Source: Coffea arabica (taxonomy: Eukaryota; Streptophyta; Magnoliopsida; Gentianales; Rubiaceae). Taken from it: DNA of 64,000 bases. Positions 31,990-43,897 of the stretch are shown one piece after another. Every line of letters begins with the position of its first letter. Positions within the stretch are counted from its first letter, which is position 1. A program made the position numbers and the translations under genes. The notes beneath the pieces are model-generated. The model ran no database searches and was not told the DNA's origin. It saw only the letters and a program-made list of their open reading frames with translations. The stretch covers positions 51,779,001-51,843,000 of the forward strand of contig NC_092316.1 of NCBI RefSeq assembly GCF_036785885.1. The letters are read 5' to 3'.

Positions 31990-34900
31990 GTTGTAACAGT
32001 TAAAAAGTTCATTGCCTTTTGTGTTTTCCCATTTCTCTCTTTTTATTTTAATTTACAAAAAGCATTTTTTTTTTTTAATTGTAGAGTAATTTACAGGAGC
32101 AGTTAAAAAAAAAAAAAAAAAAAAAACCATCTTATAACATTTCTGAAACGGCAGTGACCACACAAAGACAACAGGAGTCAGTACAGAAGAAGAGTTGAGA
32201 TGATGATGTATTTATGAAATATATTAAAAATTTGTTTTTAAAAGTGGGACCCACAAAGCACTCAGCTAATTGCTAAACGAAAAGGGAAAATGTTTATAAA
32301 AAAAAAAGAGTGCATGAACCAGTTGTAATTTTGGTAAATTTTTAGCTTTGAATTTTTATTACTGCAGGATTTAGAAGAGATAATTTTTGTTTTTTCTTGG
32401 GGTATGTAAGAAGAAGGGCCCCTAGAGCAATTTATTTTGTTTCATTGGATTATCAAGAAAAGTGACAAAAGATTTTATTGCCTGAATCTTTTATTTTTCT
32501 TTCCTTTTCTGCAGTAATTTATCTCTTGGGGTTGGAAAAGAGTCACAGCAGTCAATTTGCAGTTGCAGCTTCTTTGACACAAATTACAGCACAAAATAAT
32601 AACAAATGATAATTATCAACTTGTTTGACTGGCAGTCTTGAAGGAGACCAAGTGATGTAGGAGTAAATCTTTTTCTTCTCATATCAATCATTACCAAACA
32701 AATAATTGACCGGGTTAAGTCCCGTTTGGCATTATTGTGGCTTAAAAAGAAGCACTTTAAAAAAAAAAAAGGTTTTAAAAATATTAAAATTAGACTACTT
32801 AATTTACGAAAAATGAGTTATTATTTACTATCCTAGAAATGCTTTTAGTAGTTAAAAAAATACATTTTTTTTTGTAAGCACGCCGTAACTCCAATCAGGG
32901 TCTAATGCTACTGGAAACTATCCAATTCTAATTTGTAACAACGCAAGATTAAAATACGTGAACTGTGAGAGGATATCATTTTCATATAGAGTATTTATGC
33001 TGTTTATTGTCAAGGAAATGATTTTGCATTTGCAAATGTTATGGGTTTTAATGGTTAGTTTGAAAGTGTAATAATGCATCAAAGCGTGTACACTCTAGAA
33101 CCAAGGAACTTTTCCAAAAGGAAAATAATTTCTAACTACACAAAATGACAAAAAACTACCCCATGACGGTCTGAAAAAGAAATTTTGTAAGATTATCATT
33201 TTGCATCTGAAAAAGATATTTTAGACGAAATAAGTTGATCTTGGTCAGGCCTAATTTTCACATCATTTTAATGTATATACTGTAACTCCTGTAAAATCGT
33301 TCTCAAGCATGTGTAGTACTTTTTTGTCTTTAATAATTAACAAGAAAAGTGCATGGTCTGTTTCTTTTTTTTTTTTTTTTTTTTTTTACGAAAGAATTGC
33401 TTCTCTTTTGTTTGGTTAATTTAGATGTTACCAGTTTTGCTTGTGACGGGAACTAAATAAGTGCAATTCATGGCATATACATCAAACATAATCATATGAA
33501 AAGAAAAACAAGCCGTTTTTATAGAAAATATAGTGTAGCGATTTGAAATATATATATATATAAGATAAAAAAATAATTAAAAAATATGTTCACGAAAACG
33601 TAAAGATTTTTTAATAGAAAAACTTCCTGTAAGAAGTTAGAGAATAGAGGACATATTCATTTATGTGCGATGTTTCTTTGTCACGTTGAGGTGAAGTCAA
33701 AATAGTGTTGAACTAACTGCATTTAAGTTTGGACACACTTAAACCATCATGGTTCTGAATTATTTACTACTCACATCCTTTGTCTATCTGGTTATTGTTT
33801 AGGCCAACCATGAGAAAAACTTCAGGCACTCCAGTCCGCTCTTTTCTTCTGTACTGTTTAATAAAACGACATTCCTAACACCTAAAAATAGCGTCGAGTA
33901 CGAAATTTCCTCTCTATAGGAGTGAAAATCAGGTCACGGGTTCATCGGTCGACTCGAGTCCAAGTAGTGTAGATAATCTGTTAATTCGAACACAATCTGT
34001 TTAACTATTTATGTCATATCTTGACTCGAGATCGATTTGAAATTTTTATAGCTCATCTTAAAACAATCGAAAATGTATACGGGTTGTGTTTAACTTATTT
34101 GATAAATAAGGCAAGTTTTTTTTTTTTCTTTTCCTTGTGTCACTCATGTATTGAGACAACAATAATTTTAGATTCTACAGTGCATATTAATCACCAACCT
34201 TCCAAAACAAATGATTACAAATCAAAGATCCTAACAAGATATTAAATGATTGACCACATCAATAAATGACATAATCAAGATATCAAATTCACAAAATGCT
34301 GTAAGTTATAAAATATTAAATACCAATGTCCAAAACAATAATTTTATAGATATCATGGATTAGATAAGATCATTGCAAGTAACAATAGCTTGGGGAAATT
34401 TCTACACTAGTACCAAAATGTGAAGTCATATAGAACCATACTTTGTTTAGGTAATAATTATTCAACCTAATTAGTTCTTGTTGTGCGAGTGGGGATTGTT
34501 GAATAGTTTTGAGTAAAGTTTTTGTGTCTTTGCTGTTTGAAATTGTCCATTAATTTTATGCTTGTTCATTATTCTTTAGGCAAAGTTTCACAACTTAAAC
34601 TATGTTGAACTTTGTAGTTTACTAAAATTAAAGACTTTATAATTAAGACTACTATGGTATTTAGGAAAATAATGCAAAATGACCATTAACTATGCTTCGG
34701 ACATAGTTAGTAAAATACGGGACGAATATAGTATGAAATATAATATATACCTATATTATATCAATTTTTTTCCGAAATACGATTAAAAGTTTTGCACAAA
34801 AATATTACATGTAAATAAACAGATTGTGTTTTGAGGGGAGACTTCTTTTTTTTTTTTTTTTAAAGGTGTTTCTCACGACCAACAAATAAAAAATTCCAAT

Positions 34901-35496
34901 AGGGGCACTTAATTTTCCATGTAACAAATCCTCGGAAAAAAATTTTATTTATTAGGTGAAAAGCTTTCAGGCTTCAATGTTTACTATTAGCATCACCTCT
35001 CACATTCTAAGTTTTTAATCACCAGTGCGGATATTAGTTTTGATATGTCAAATATTTTTTATCCACGATATGAGATGGGAAAATTTAGACATTAGCTTGT
35101 CACCTTTGAGTAATTTGCAATAAAAGAGAGGGTACAGAGCATTTGGAATCTACTGAATTACGTTTAACAAAATTTCTGTTCATTAGTTTTCTGTTGCTAA
35201 CAATTGGAAATTTTGGTAAAAAAATAATTATTATGTTAAACATGAAGTTTAGATTTTGGAATCTACAAGCTCTCCAAACGTGGTATAATCATTCACGCAT
35301 AAATATGTGGGTTAAAAATATGCTCTTTAACTTATGCTATTTCATTCAAATAGTTAAAAAGCACTTACAACAAAGGAGCCAACAAAAAAGAAAGACAGAC
35401 AAGAAATGTGCAGGAGAGAAAGCAAGGAATATTGGGCTATCTTAAAAAAAAAAAAGTTTATATATTTTGCAATAATTGTCAAAAGAAAAACATTTC
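31990..35496. other. Upstream region of the H+-ATPase and gene-free DNA
   Basis: No gene seen. The sequence has poly-A/T runs, and a degenerate transposon-like segment at about 33920-34110 (caggtcacgggttcatcggt). The ATPase promoter must lie at the left end, but no TATA box stood out. Confidence 0.45.
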
Positions 35497-35677
35497 TATG
35501 TGTTTGGATAATACCCATTTGACCAAAAATTATTTGCTTGTATTATAAACACGGCTTCCAATGCACCTTTTTTTTTATTTTTTTAATTATTTTTTATTTC
35601 ACATACATCACATTATATTACAAGAGATGTTACAGTAACTATTCCAAATAATATTCCAAATAATCTAGTATCCAAAT
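35497..35677. repeat. MITE-like repeat, TGTTTGGATA family, copy 1
   Basis: It begins tatgtgtttggataata and ends ctagtatccaaa, the rough complement. Inside are ttatttcacatacatcacat and attccaaataatattccaaa. The same words occur inverted at about 39856-40037. A clear target duplication was not found. Confidence 0.55.
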
Positions 35678-36447
35678 TCAATTTTTCATTCTTTTTCTTT
35701 TGAGCAAGCGAAGCTACCTTTGAATTGATTCAGCCAAACAAAAAAAAAGCATGGGAGGTTGGCCACCTGGCTTGCAATTGATTCAACTTTTATATTTTAC
35801 ACAATAAGAAAATGTTGCAGGGGTGGGTGAACGACTTTGCTTTCCTCAATCTCAGCTTTCCTTTGTCCATCTACTTTGTCAATTCGGACTTTTATATTTG
35901 CCTCCTTGTACGTATTCCATTTCCCAAGTATGATTAAACGGTGGCAGTATCATATAATTCGGCCAAGTTGTAGAAATCCATTGGTGACAGAGGCCAAGAA
36001 AGTGAAAGCTGCTGTTGATACACTTTTATTATTCTGATTCTGAATTGAACGCAAAATCTTTAAGGTCGCTCCCGTGATGTTGATTTCCATCCTTTCGTAC
36101 CTTTTAAAAGAAACATTTAGGCTTTATCATCTTTCTTTTTTTTTTTTTTTTGTCCCTCCTTCATAATCTTTTATAAGATTCCTTTTCCAGACTGCATATT
36201 GGTACCTTTTGTTTATGGTGAAAGGCATAGTTTGGAATAAAGGAAATCGATGTATAAGCATCTGTTTTTATTTGTCAAGTAATGGAATAAATCATTAGGA
36301 TTTGTCCGATCATATGAAAGGACATGAGTCACTAATTGTGAAAGGCGAAATCATCTAAACTTTTTTAGCCAAAAAAATATATATATATGGAGAAACAGAG
36401 ATTGCGTGACAAAGAAAACTTCATTTTTGTACAATTTTTACAGATCT
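35678..36447. other. Gene-free AT-rich DNA
   Basis: No coding exon, RNA gene or element with clear ends seen. A poly-T run lies near 36140. Confidence 0.4.
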
Positions 36448-36690
36448 AGTACCTTCAATTACTAACCACCAGTCTTTGGGGTTGGTGACCACCATCAAGC
36501 CTTTAAGGTTTAGTGGGGTGGGAGGCAAGGGTTCAATTGCCACATTAAATTGCAGATTTGTTTCAAAAAATTCAAGCGGATACGTGGTGCACCTGTTTGA
36601 TCCGATGGTGGTTCAGTCCCTTAGTGCATGATAGATTAGGATATCCTACAATTATCATTTTCGGGGAAAAAAAAAGTACTTTCAATTACT
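36448..36690 (+). mobile_element. tRNA-like SINE (211 bp), plus orientation
   Basis: The body is 36464-36674. Its 5' part holds a GGTTCAA-type B box (aagggttcaattgcc) and its 3' end is a nine-base A run. The 16-bp flanks agtaccttcaattact (36448-36463) and agtactttcaattact (36675-36690) differ at one base. A long target duplication with an A tail and a pol III-type box fits a SINE. A related, end-less relic occurs near 20080-20150. Confidence 0.75.
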
Positions 36691-38683
36691 CGTTCCCATA
36701 TTATTGGGACAATAAGCCTCACATTAAGTTGTTTGAGACAACAATAATATTTTAGGAGTCTCATTTCAGAAGCCACCCTCCATATAATGTGAAGCAAAAA
36801 TTTCACTTGCATACATCTCATTTACATATGTGGATGTGATTAAAAAACAATGAGCACGGAATAAGATTTTGCAATGGACTTGCCGAAGAAGAAGAAAAAG
36901 AAGAAGATTCTATATGAACTAGCATGTACAATTCGTACTCTATAGCGTATGTGTTTAAAGTGCATGATAGTATATTTTTCTTGGTTTGATGGAATTTTGC
37001 ATGATCATGAACGAAAAACTTTCATCTATTATGAGTACGTACATACTAGTCTAGGGTTTGCTCTCGTAAAGAGTTTTGTTTAGAATTTTTTTCAAGATTA
37101 ATATAAAAATAAAGGAGTAGCGAAGAAGAGATAGAATTAAATTGTGCCATATTATCTTCCTTTCTAAGAAGCTGAGGGAGTAGAGGTTAGCAATGGATGT
37201 AGGGGCGGGCAATTGCAAGAATTTTTAATTTTATCTCATACTTGCACTCCCTAAAATTTTTAAATTTTCTTTCTTCCGTTATATTGTCCCCCTAAATTTA
37301 TAGAGTAATTGCATTTGTAGCTTAATTACTTTAAACGTGAATACATCCAAAATAAAAGTTAGTATCATTCTTTTGTTTTCAAAATAGTAATTTATTTTCT
37401 TTTTTCAACCTAAAAAAAAAAAGAAAATAAAGTATTAATTGAAAACAAAAGAATAATACTCTTTGACCCTTTGGTACATACAAATAAATAAATGATCTTC
37501 ATTTAAACTCCTTTTTCAAGAACTATAATAGGCGTTCATGCAAACCATTATATATTCATCATCCTACCAACAAATGTTATCCTCACTGGCTTTTGCTACA
37601 GTCGAGAAATGTCGATTAATGTCAATACTACCACTACTAGTCAAACATGGGAATTAGAAACCATGCTTAGGAATTAGGAGAATATCTCATCCTTTCCACA
37701 CAAGCCACCAACTTCGGCAATATATTAATTTCTTCTTCTTTTTTTTTTTTTTTGCTTACTTTATACTAGTATACATTTAGTTATTCGTGCAAAATCAATG
37801 GATTCATTCTTTTATTTTTTCTGAATCCATTGAATTTTTTTAGACAGATATCTTGCCCACAACGTACGTAGGAGGCCTGATCTACTGAACGCTAAGACCT
37901 AATGCCAGGTAAATATAATTAACAAAGATTTTATAGGTTGATTTAAGACCATGATTTTGATACACACTATAGTATATATAATTTATTAAACACCAAATGT
38001 GTTTAAAAAAAAATGTGCAGGTGATGCTTACAGATTACATCTCTTTCTGACAAAATGGTCAACTAATTAAGTGGAGTAAACGATTTTGCAAATCTAAATA
38101 GGTAGAGTTTAAGCTAATATCTTTTTTTGCCTTTTTATATGGATTAATTTTTCATATACTGTCAGTGCATACTTTAACTAACAAATGCAAATGCATACCA
38201 CATCGTCTAAATTTACACGTGTAACATGTATCTGTACTCGCAAGTATATACGTTAACAGTGCATAAAAATTTACCCTTTAAAAATTTGAGGAACGTTCTT
38301 GAGTATTTGAGAATAAAAAGAAAAAAAAACAAGAAGACAAAAGTATCTTCATGTTAGGAGATGGTTGTTGTCCAAGTTTACAAAAAGATTGCCAAATTTA
38401 AAAAGAAAAAAAAAAAGGTTTTGAAAATTCTCTGCCAATTGGCAACGTGGAGTGTTCCTCCAGGGTTGCCAGTTCTTTTGCTTGTACCTTCCAATCTTCC
38501 ATTATCTTCAAATATCTCTCTGAAGTTTGTGAACGTGATTGCTTGATGAAATAAGTGGCATGCATGTTGGTAGGCGATGGCGTTCACATTTTCTGATGTC
38601 GTGCTCAACAAAAAATTGGATGTGACCTATCAGTGGACCTTTTTTTTGGTTGTTAGGTCAATCAAGTGTGTATGTCTATAATA
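36691..38683. other. Gene-free AT-rich DNA
   Basis: No gene recognised. Poly-T tracts lie near 37740, and a small inverted pair (attattcttttgttttc) near 37365-37455. Confidence 0.45.
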
Positions 38684-38909
38684 GTCTTGATGGTTTTATT
38701 TATTTATTTATTTTTTGTCATCACAGCGGGTATTTGGACCCGTGGACTGGTTACCGTATGACTCAACTAGTCCTCACTGCGGGCTAGGAAAGGCTCGCCC
38801 TAGCGTAACCAGCCATGTTAACACCGGGAGTCGAAACCGTGACGATGATACTCATCCGACTGAACTACTACCATCAGCTCCAACCCCGGAGGGCGTCTTG
38901 ATGGTTTTA
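38684..38909 (-). mobile_element. tRNA-derived SINE, minus orientation
   Basis: The body is about 38699-38894. Read on the minus strand it has an A-box-like tggtagtagttcagtcgg, then a B box ggtttcgactccc, and ends in an A-rich tail of aaataaataaataaa type. The direct repeat gtcttgatggtttta occurs at 38684-38698 and 38895-38909 (15 bp, perfect). These are the hallmarks of a tRNA-derived SINE. Confidence 0.8.
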
Positions 38910-39855
38910 ATTGGTCTTTGTCTCTTTGGTTTTTCCTGTTTATTTTTTTTCCTTGCATTTGCAGCTTCGTCCATTAATTTCTCGTATCTTTCCCTTAACA
39001 AGTAAAAAAAAAAAGTGTAAAGCTAATTAGGAGGACTGCTGATTATGGCAATGCTGCACATGCATGAATGTTCTTTCTTTCGTTTCTTGTTTCTCTTTTG
39101 GACTTAACGACGGCAGCAAAGTAACACTATGACTCATTCAATTCCCAAGTGTTAGGAATACGTAATTCTCATATACTATATTGCTCTACCTATCACTCCA
39201 TTGATGACGATCATAAATTGTTGAATGAAAACGAAATACATAAGCAAACACAATTAGTTTACCAGCCCTCAAGCTTTTTCCTACCTAATAGTTCAAGAAA
39301 ATGTTTTTTTTTTAAATTTTTACTTCAACAAATTTTTTGACAAATTAATTGAAAAGAAATAATTTGACCCTTTTCTTTGATCTCTGAAAAGAAGCTAATT
39401 TTAACTTCTTTTTTTTTTTTTTGAAGATGAAAGCTTTTCTTTGTGTGTTTTTGTTTCCTTTTATCTTATAATGTGGGAATTTGTTTTTCTTGTTAAGCTG
39501 AGACCAAAAAAAAAAAAGGTTAAAGGAAAAAAAAAACATTCCAGGAGCTTTTGGTAAAATAACTTTTGCATTTATTAGACCTTTTGCAATCACTTCTTCA
39601 ATTACTTTAAAAAGTAAAGGCACACGAGAATAGGCCCTTAATGGAAAACATTGCTAGTTCTTTAATTTACCCCATTTCTTCATTAACATTCATTAAGGAA
39701 AAGAAATCAATCAATCAATCAATCCATTATGCATTTCAGCTGATGCAGCCCATATGCCATGCATGCATAGGGTTGCATATGTATGCATTAATTCAAATGT
39801 CTCATCTCATTAGAAATAGCAATTTTGAAACAATCAGCAATTACTTGAAACAATT
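38910..39855. other. Gene-free DNA with poly-A/T runs
   Basis: No gene recognised. Frames at 39345-39623 and 39149-39340 are low-complexity Lys/Phe-rich readings of poly-A/T. Confidence 0.45.
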
Positions 39856-40037
39856 TTGGGAATAATTACTTGAAATAGAGTATTATTTGAAATATTATTT
39901 GGAATAATTACTGTAGCATTTTTTGTGATGTGATGTACGTGAGATAAAAAGTAATTGGAAATATAAAAAAGTGAATTGGAAAATGTGTTTACGATGCAAG
40001 CGAAATATTATTTGGAATAATTTGGCAATCCAAACAC
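39856..40037. repeat. MITE-like repeat, TGTTTGGATA family, copy 2 (inverted)
   Basis: It contains tgaaatattatttggaataa, tgtgatgtgatgtacgtgag and ends gcaatccaaacacacc. These are complements of words in the copy at 35497-35677. Confidence 0.55.
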
Positions 40038-41194
40038 ACCTGGATTTGTTGTATACAAGCAAGTGTAGAAAAAGGGAGCCACTGCCATTTTCTATATATT
40101 AGGACTTAATTTACCACCTCAACTACTCTAATTATTAAACTCTCATAATGAAGACTATGACAGGGGGTAAATATCTGAAAACCAGTTAGGTTCAGAAGTT
40201 GCATCCTTTAAGCTTAAATGTTACTACTATAACTCCTTTTAAGTTTTAGCTCTTGAGACAAAAAAATGGAAACGAAATGACAAGTACATGGACTTTGGCC
40301 GGCTGACTGACGATGTTTTACATGAAGTATTTGAAATGGTTGTGGCTAGATCAAAGCTGTAATCTATGATTTGAATGAATGAAAACTTCATTTTATCCTA
40401 AAAAAAAAAATAGTTGTGGCTAAGAACAATCATATGCTTAAACATATTGTACATACCTCTAAAGAGACGCTGAGTGTCTATTTATTTATAGCAGGACTTC
40501 GAATATTACATTGTTTTTATCGAGTGCCCAAGTAAAATTTTTGACGCCGTATACCAATAAAAAAAATTTAAAAATTATGCTTACGAGTTTCTTCAATTTT
40601 TCAATTTGTCTCGCATTTTCATACCCTAAAATTTGTGAAATTTTCATTTACTCTCATATTGACCACATCAAAATAAGTACAATTTACAGTACCCTATTTG
40701 AAAAGTAAACAAAGAATGCAATTTCAATAAATAGGAATTTAAAGAATTGTGAAACTAATGATAACAAGCTTAATTTAAGCTCTGTCTAATGTTACTTTCG
40801 TATAACAATAATTAAAACTTAAATTACGTATTATTATTTATCTAAGTGATTAATTTATTACCCCCATTATCATAGGGTCCTGGCTCTGCCACTATCATAC
40901 ACATTACACACCCTCCACCAACATTTTACATTGAGAGGTTTAATTTCATATGCCAATAAGCAATACGGCATCCTGTATCCCGATTTTTTCTTTTTACTCG
41001 ATGGATAGAATTATTAGATGTAAAAAAAATATATAGAATTATTAGATGTGCAAAAAAAAAAAAATAGTAGAGGGGTAGAGTGGGGAATGAAGGAGATATG
41101 GGAAGAAGGGCAGGTACAGCTAAACCTGGCACATGTATTGAGGCGGACTTCTTAGCCGCAAAGCGGAAGCAGAAACCCCCAAACAAACAAACAA
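40038..41194. other. Gene-free AT-rich DNA
   Basis: No coding exon, RNA gene or element with clear ends was seen. Confidence 0.4.
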
Positions 41195-42543
41195 ATTTAG
41201 TTAGGGCAAATTATCCAATTGGCCCTTGAACTTTTTGACTAAATAAAATAAGCTCCTTATCTATTTTTTGCTGACTTTAAACCCTCAAACTTGTAAAATT
41301 GGGCATTCGTGACCCTTTTAGCTAGTTTATCCGGTTTTGCAACCAGGAGGACAATTCACACAAATTCCAGTGTGCTTCTTCAAAGGGCATTTTTGTCTGC
41401 ATCTTTTAAGTAAAAAGGGGATAACTCCTCCTTAAGAAACAAGTTGCGGTTGGGTTAGGTTAGAAGGAGTGTCTTCTCCACCGTCGGAATAACCTAGTAC
41501 GGTTTCGATATCTTTTCCGTCAAGCTTCCAAACCTCACCCAGCGCCGCCTCACTGATGGCGTCTCCATTAACTTTAGCGGTCAGTTCCTGGACAATGAGG
41601 AGACCCTCGTTTTCGTCTCCGAAAGATCCAGTTCTCCTAAGATCTACCTTTCCAAACCCGAGCTCCTCCCGTCTCCACTCGAAAGCCTGTTCCATGATCG
41701 TCTTGTTATCAAGAATCAATGGGCCTACTTCATTTCAGCTCATGAAGAGCCCGATAAGCTGCTTAAGAGCTGGTTGGTTTTGTACTCGACCCGGCTGGAT
41801 GATAAGAAAGTACGGCGGTTGACATCGCCTGGTGTGGCTGATTACAGCCCGTCCATTTCTCAAAGCGGGAAATTTGTCGCCGTGGCTTCATATGGGTCTC
41901 GTGATTGGGGCGGTGAATTTCACGAGCTACAAACGGATATTGTTGTTTTTCCGGAATCTGACCAGAACACCCGAGTTACGGTCTGCCAGCACGGTGGCTG
42001 GCCAACCTGATCGAGTGACTCCACCATTTATTTCCACCGCCAATCAGACGATGGATGGTGGAGCATTTATCGGGTCGATCTGCCCCAAAATTCTGACCTC
42101 TCCGAAGCTCCATATTTACCTGTCCGGGTCACCCCAGCTGGTGTCCACTGCTTCACGCCTGCAGCCATGCATAGCGCCAAGAAACTTGTTGTGGCCACCC
42201 GTCGGAGGGAGAAAAGCTATCGCCAAATTGAAATCTTTGATGCTGAAACCAAATCATTTTACCCAGTGATTGAAACATTAAGCCCAAAATTCCATTGCTA
42301 CAACCCGTTTTTCTCTCCGGACTCTACTTAGAAGATGCGGACAAAAATGCCCTTTGAAGAAACACACTGGCATTCGTGTGAATTGGCCTTCCGGTTACAA
42401 AACCGGATAAACTGGCTAAAATGGTCACGGGTGCCTAATTTTACAAGTTCGAGGGCTTAAAGTCAGCAAAAAATAGATGAGAAACTTATTTTTACCTAGC
42501 CAAAAAGTTCAAGGGCCAATTGGATAATTTGCCCATTTACTTA
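41195..42543. mobile_element. Pack-MULE 3: element carrying a TolB/DPP6-N-like gene fragment
   Basis: The body is 41204-42534 (1331 bp). Terminal inverted repeats are about 210 bp (41204-41413 and 42325-42534), begin GGGCAAATTATCCAATTGGC, and are roughly 90% alike by eye. They are the same family as Pack-MULE 2, including inner words tctattttttgctgacttta and gccagtgtg. Flanks atttagtta (41195-41203) and atttactta (42535-42543) are a 9-bp duplication with one change. The 911-bp interior is almost all captured host coding sequence on the plus strand. The more diverged TIRs and duplication suggest it is older than Pack-MULE 2. Confidence 0.92.
41449..42330 (+). pseudogene. Captured N-terminal part of a plant TolB/DPP6-N-like beta-propeller protein
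   Basis: One reading frame runs through the interior: F-S-T-V-G-I-T, a TAG stop (41495-41497), YGFDIFSVKLPNLTQRRLTD, GVSINFSGQFLDNEETLVFV, and on to DYSPSISQSGKFVAVASYGS and GWPT, a TGA stop (42008-42010), then SSDSTIYFHRQSDDGWWSIY and FHCYNPFFSPDS. This matches plant proteins annotated as DPP6 N-terminal/TolB-like (WD40-like propeller, At1g21670/At4g01870 type), function poorly known. In the family the stops replace a tyrosine (YYGFD) and a tryptophan (PTW). The family is about 650 residues, so roughly the first 290 are present. Apart from the two stops the frame is intact. Confidence 0.85.
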
Positions 42544-43637
42544 TATCACTTCACATGACGTCTGTCTCTTTCCCCAACATCATCCAACGTGCCATCCGTA
42601 CTTCGCCGTAACACACCACCCCGTTCCCTTCCTAATAAGATATGTTTATGGGGGCTAGCTATTAAATACACATGCAGCCTGAATTGCTCAAGTAGTCCCT
42701 AACAAAATTTTCTTATCTCATTTCGTTCTCTAATATTCTGAATGAAATTATCTAAGAATCTTTGATAATTTGGAAGCTGTACTGTGGTCATTCTTCGTTA
42801 CTTCTTAAAAGATGTTTCTTTTTTTTTTTCTTTTTTTTTTTTAAAAGCATGCCCTTTTCATATGCCTACTAATTCAAAGGCAAAACTGAGATTTCCATCG
42901 CTAATTTTTTTAATAGAGGAAAAATGTATTCTCTGTTTCTCTTTACCTTTATAAATAAATATAAGTTGTTATAAATAGATATAAGTTGAACTTGAACGTG
43001 TTTGCTGTCACGTTTCAGAAATAGTTAGACATTATATTGAGAAAACTATAATGAAAACGCTGAAATTTTGAGGATGGTTGCCCTTTTACATTTAATGTTA
43101 AGCATCTAAAACAAAATTTAAGCTCATAAAGGTTCAATCTAAGCATTTTAAAATTATTATGGGGGGTTTTGTAGTTGCATAGAGAACTCTCCCTAGTGGA
43201 TTCTTGTGCAATGAATCTTGCTAGGTGTGTCATTGCGAACATTGGAAATTCAGAATTTATTAGTTGTAAACATCAAGATCATCCAATTATGATCTTGTGA
43301 CTTTGTGCAAAACTAATAAAAGTGCTCAGTTTCTTTTCATGAACTTGATGCAGTCAAAATGTGGTCGAAACAAACTTGGGAGATGGGATACGTAAAACTT
43401 TAATAGCCGTAAATACTCTATTGCTAGATAAGTTGCACGGAATTGAAGGGCCAGCAGGTTTTTGGTCGATGCGTGTAACTTTTTAACCTTATGTTTTAGG
43501 GAATCTAAGAGAGCATAAGATTGACCTGCGTGAGATACTAATTAAATTGCCGCTTGTAATTGCACAAATGTGTCTCTTCGTTGCTGTAGCTCTACCCAGA
43601 TTCTTACCATTTATAAAAGTTTACCATTTCCACGTAT
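42544..43637. other. Gene-free DNA
   Basis: No gene recognised. A poly-T tract lies at about 42815-42840. Confidence 0.4.
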
Positions 43638-43897
43638 ATATTTAAGGGTTTTTTTTTTAACAGATGCTCATTGGACACTCGTTAACATATCTGACATTCA
43701 TCTAACCTATCATGTATATACGCATACTAGCAATTATTATCCTCTATTGCATTGATATACTTTTTCTATTTAATCTTACATATCTTCTCGTATACTCATT
43801 TACTTTTTCTAATTAATTTACTTTTTAAAAATATTACGTTTGAAATTATATCTTAACGGGTGCCTTATGAGCACTCGCTAAACAGACCCTATATTTA
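43638..43897. mobile_element. MITE (246 bp), AGGGTYTGTTTAGCGAGTGC family
   Basis: The body is 43645-43890. The left end agggtttttttttttaacagatgctcattgg (poly-T expanded; read as two parts, agggttt and aacagatgctcattgg) pairs with the right end gtgccttatgagcactcgc followed by taaacagaccct. It is flanked by atattta on both sides (43638-43644, 43891-43897), a 7-bp direct repeat. Interior words atactagcaattattatcct and tactttttctaattaa recur in a decayed copy at about 45664-45893. Confidence 0.65.

Noticed and set aside
38699..38894. Possible tRNA gene on the minus strand
   Set aside because: A and B boxes are present, but the sequence is too long, shows no cloverleaf, ends in an A-rich tail, and has a target duplication, so it is a SINE.
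41432..41719. 95-codon minus-strand open frame in Pack-MULE 3
   Set aside because: It is the antisense shadow of the captured TolB-like coding sequence, which reads on the plus strand.
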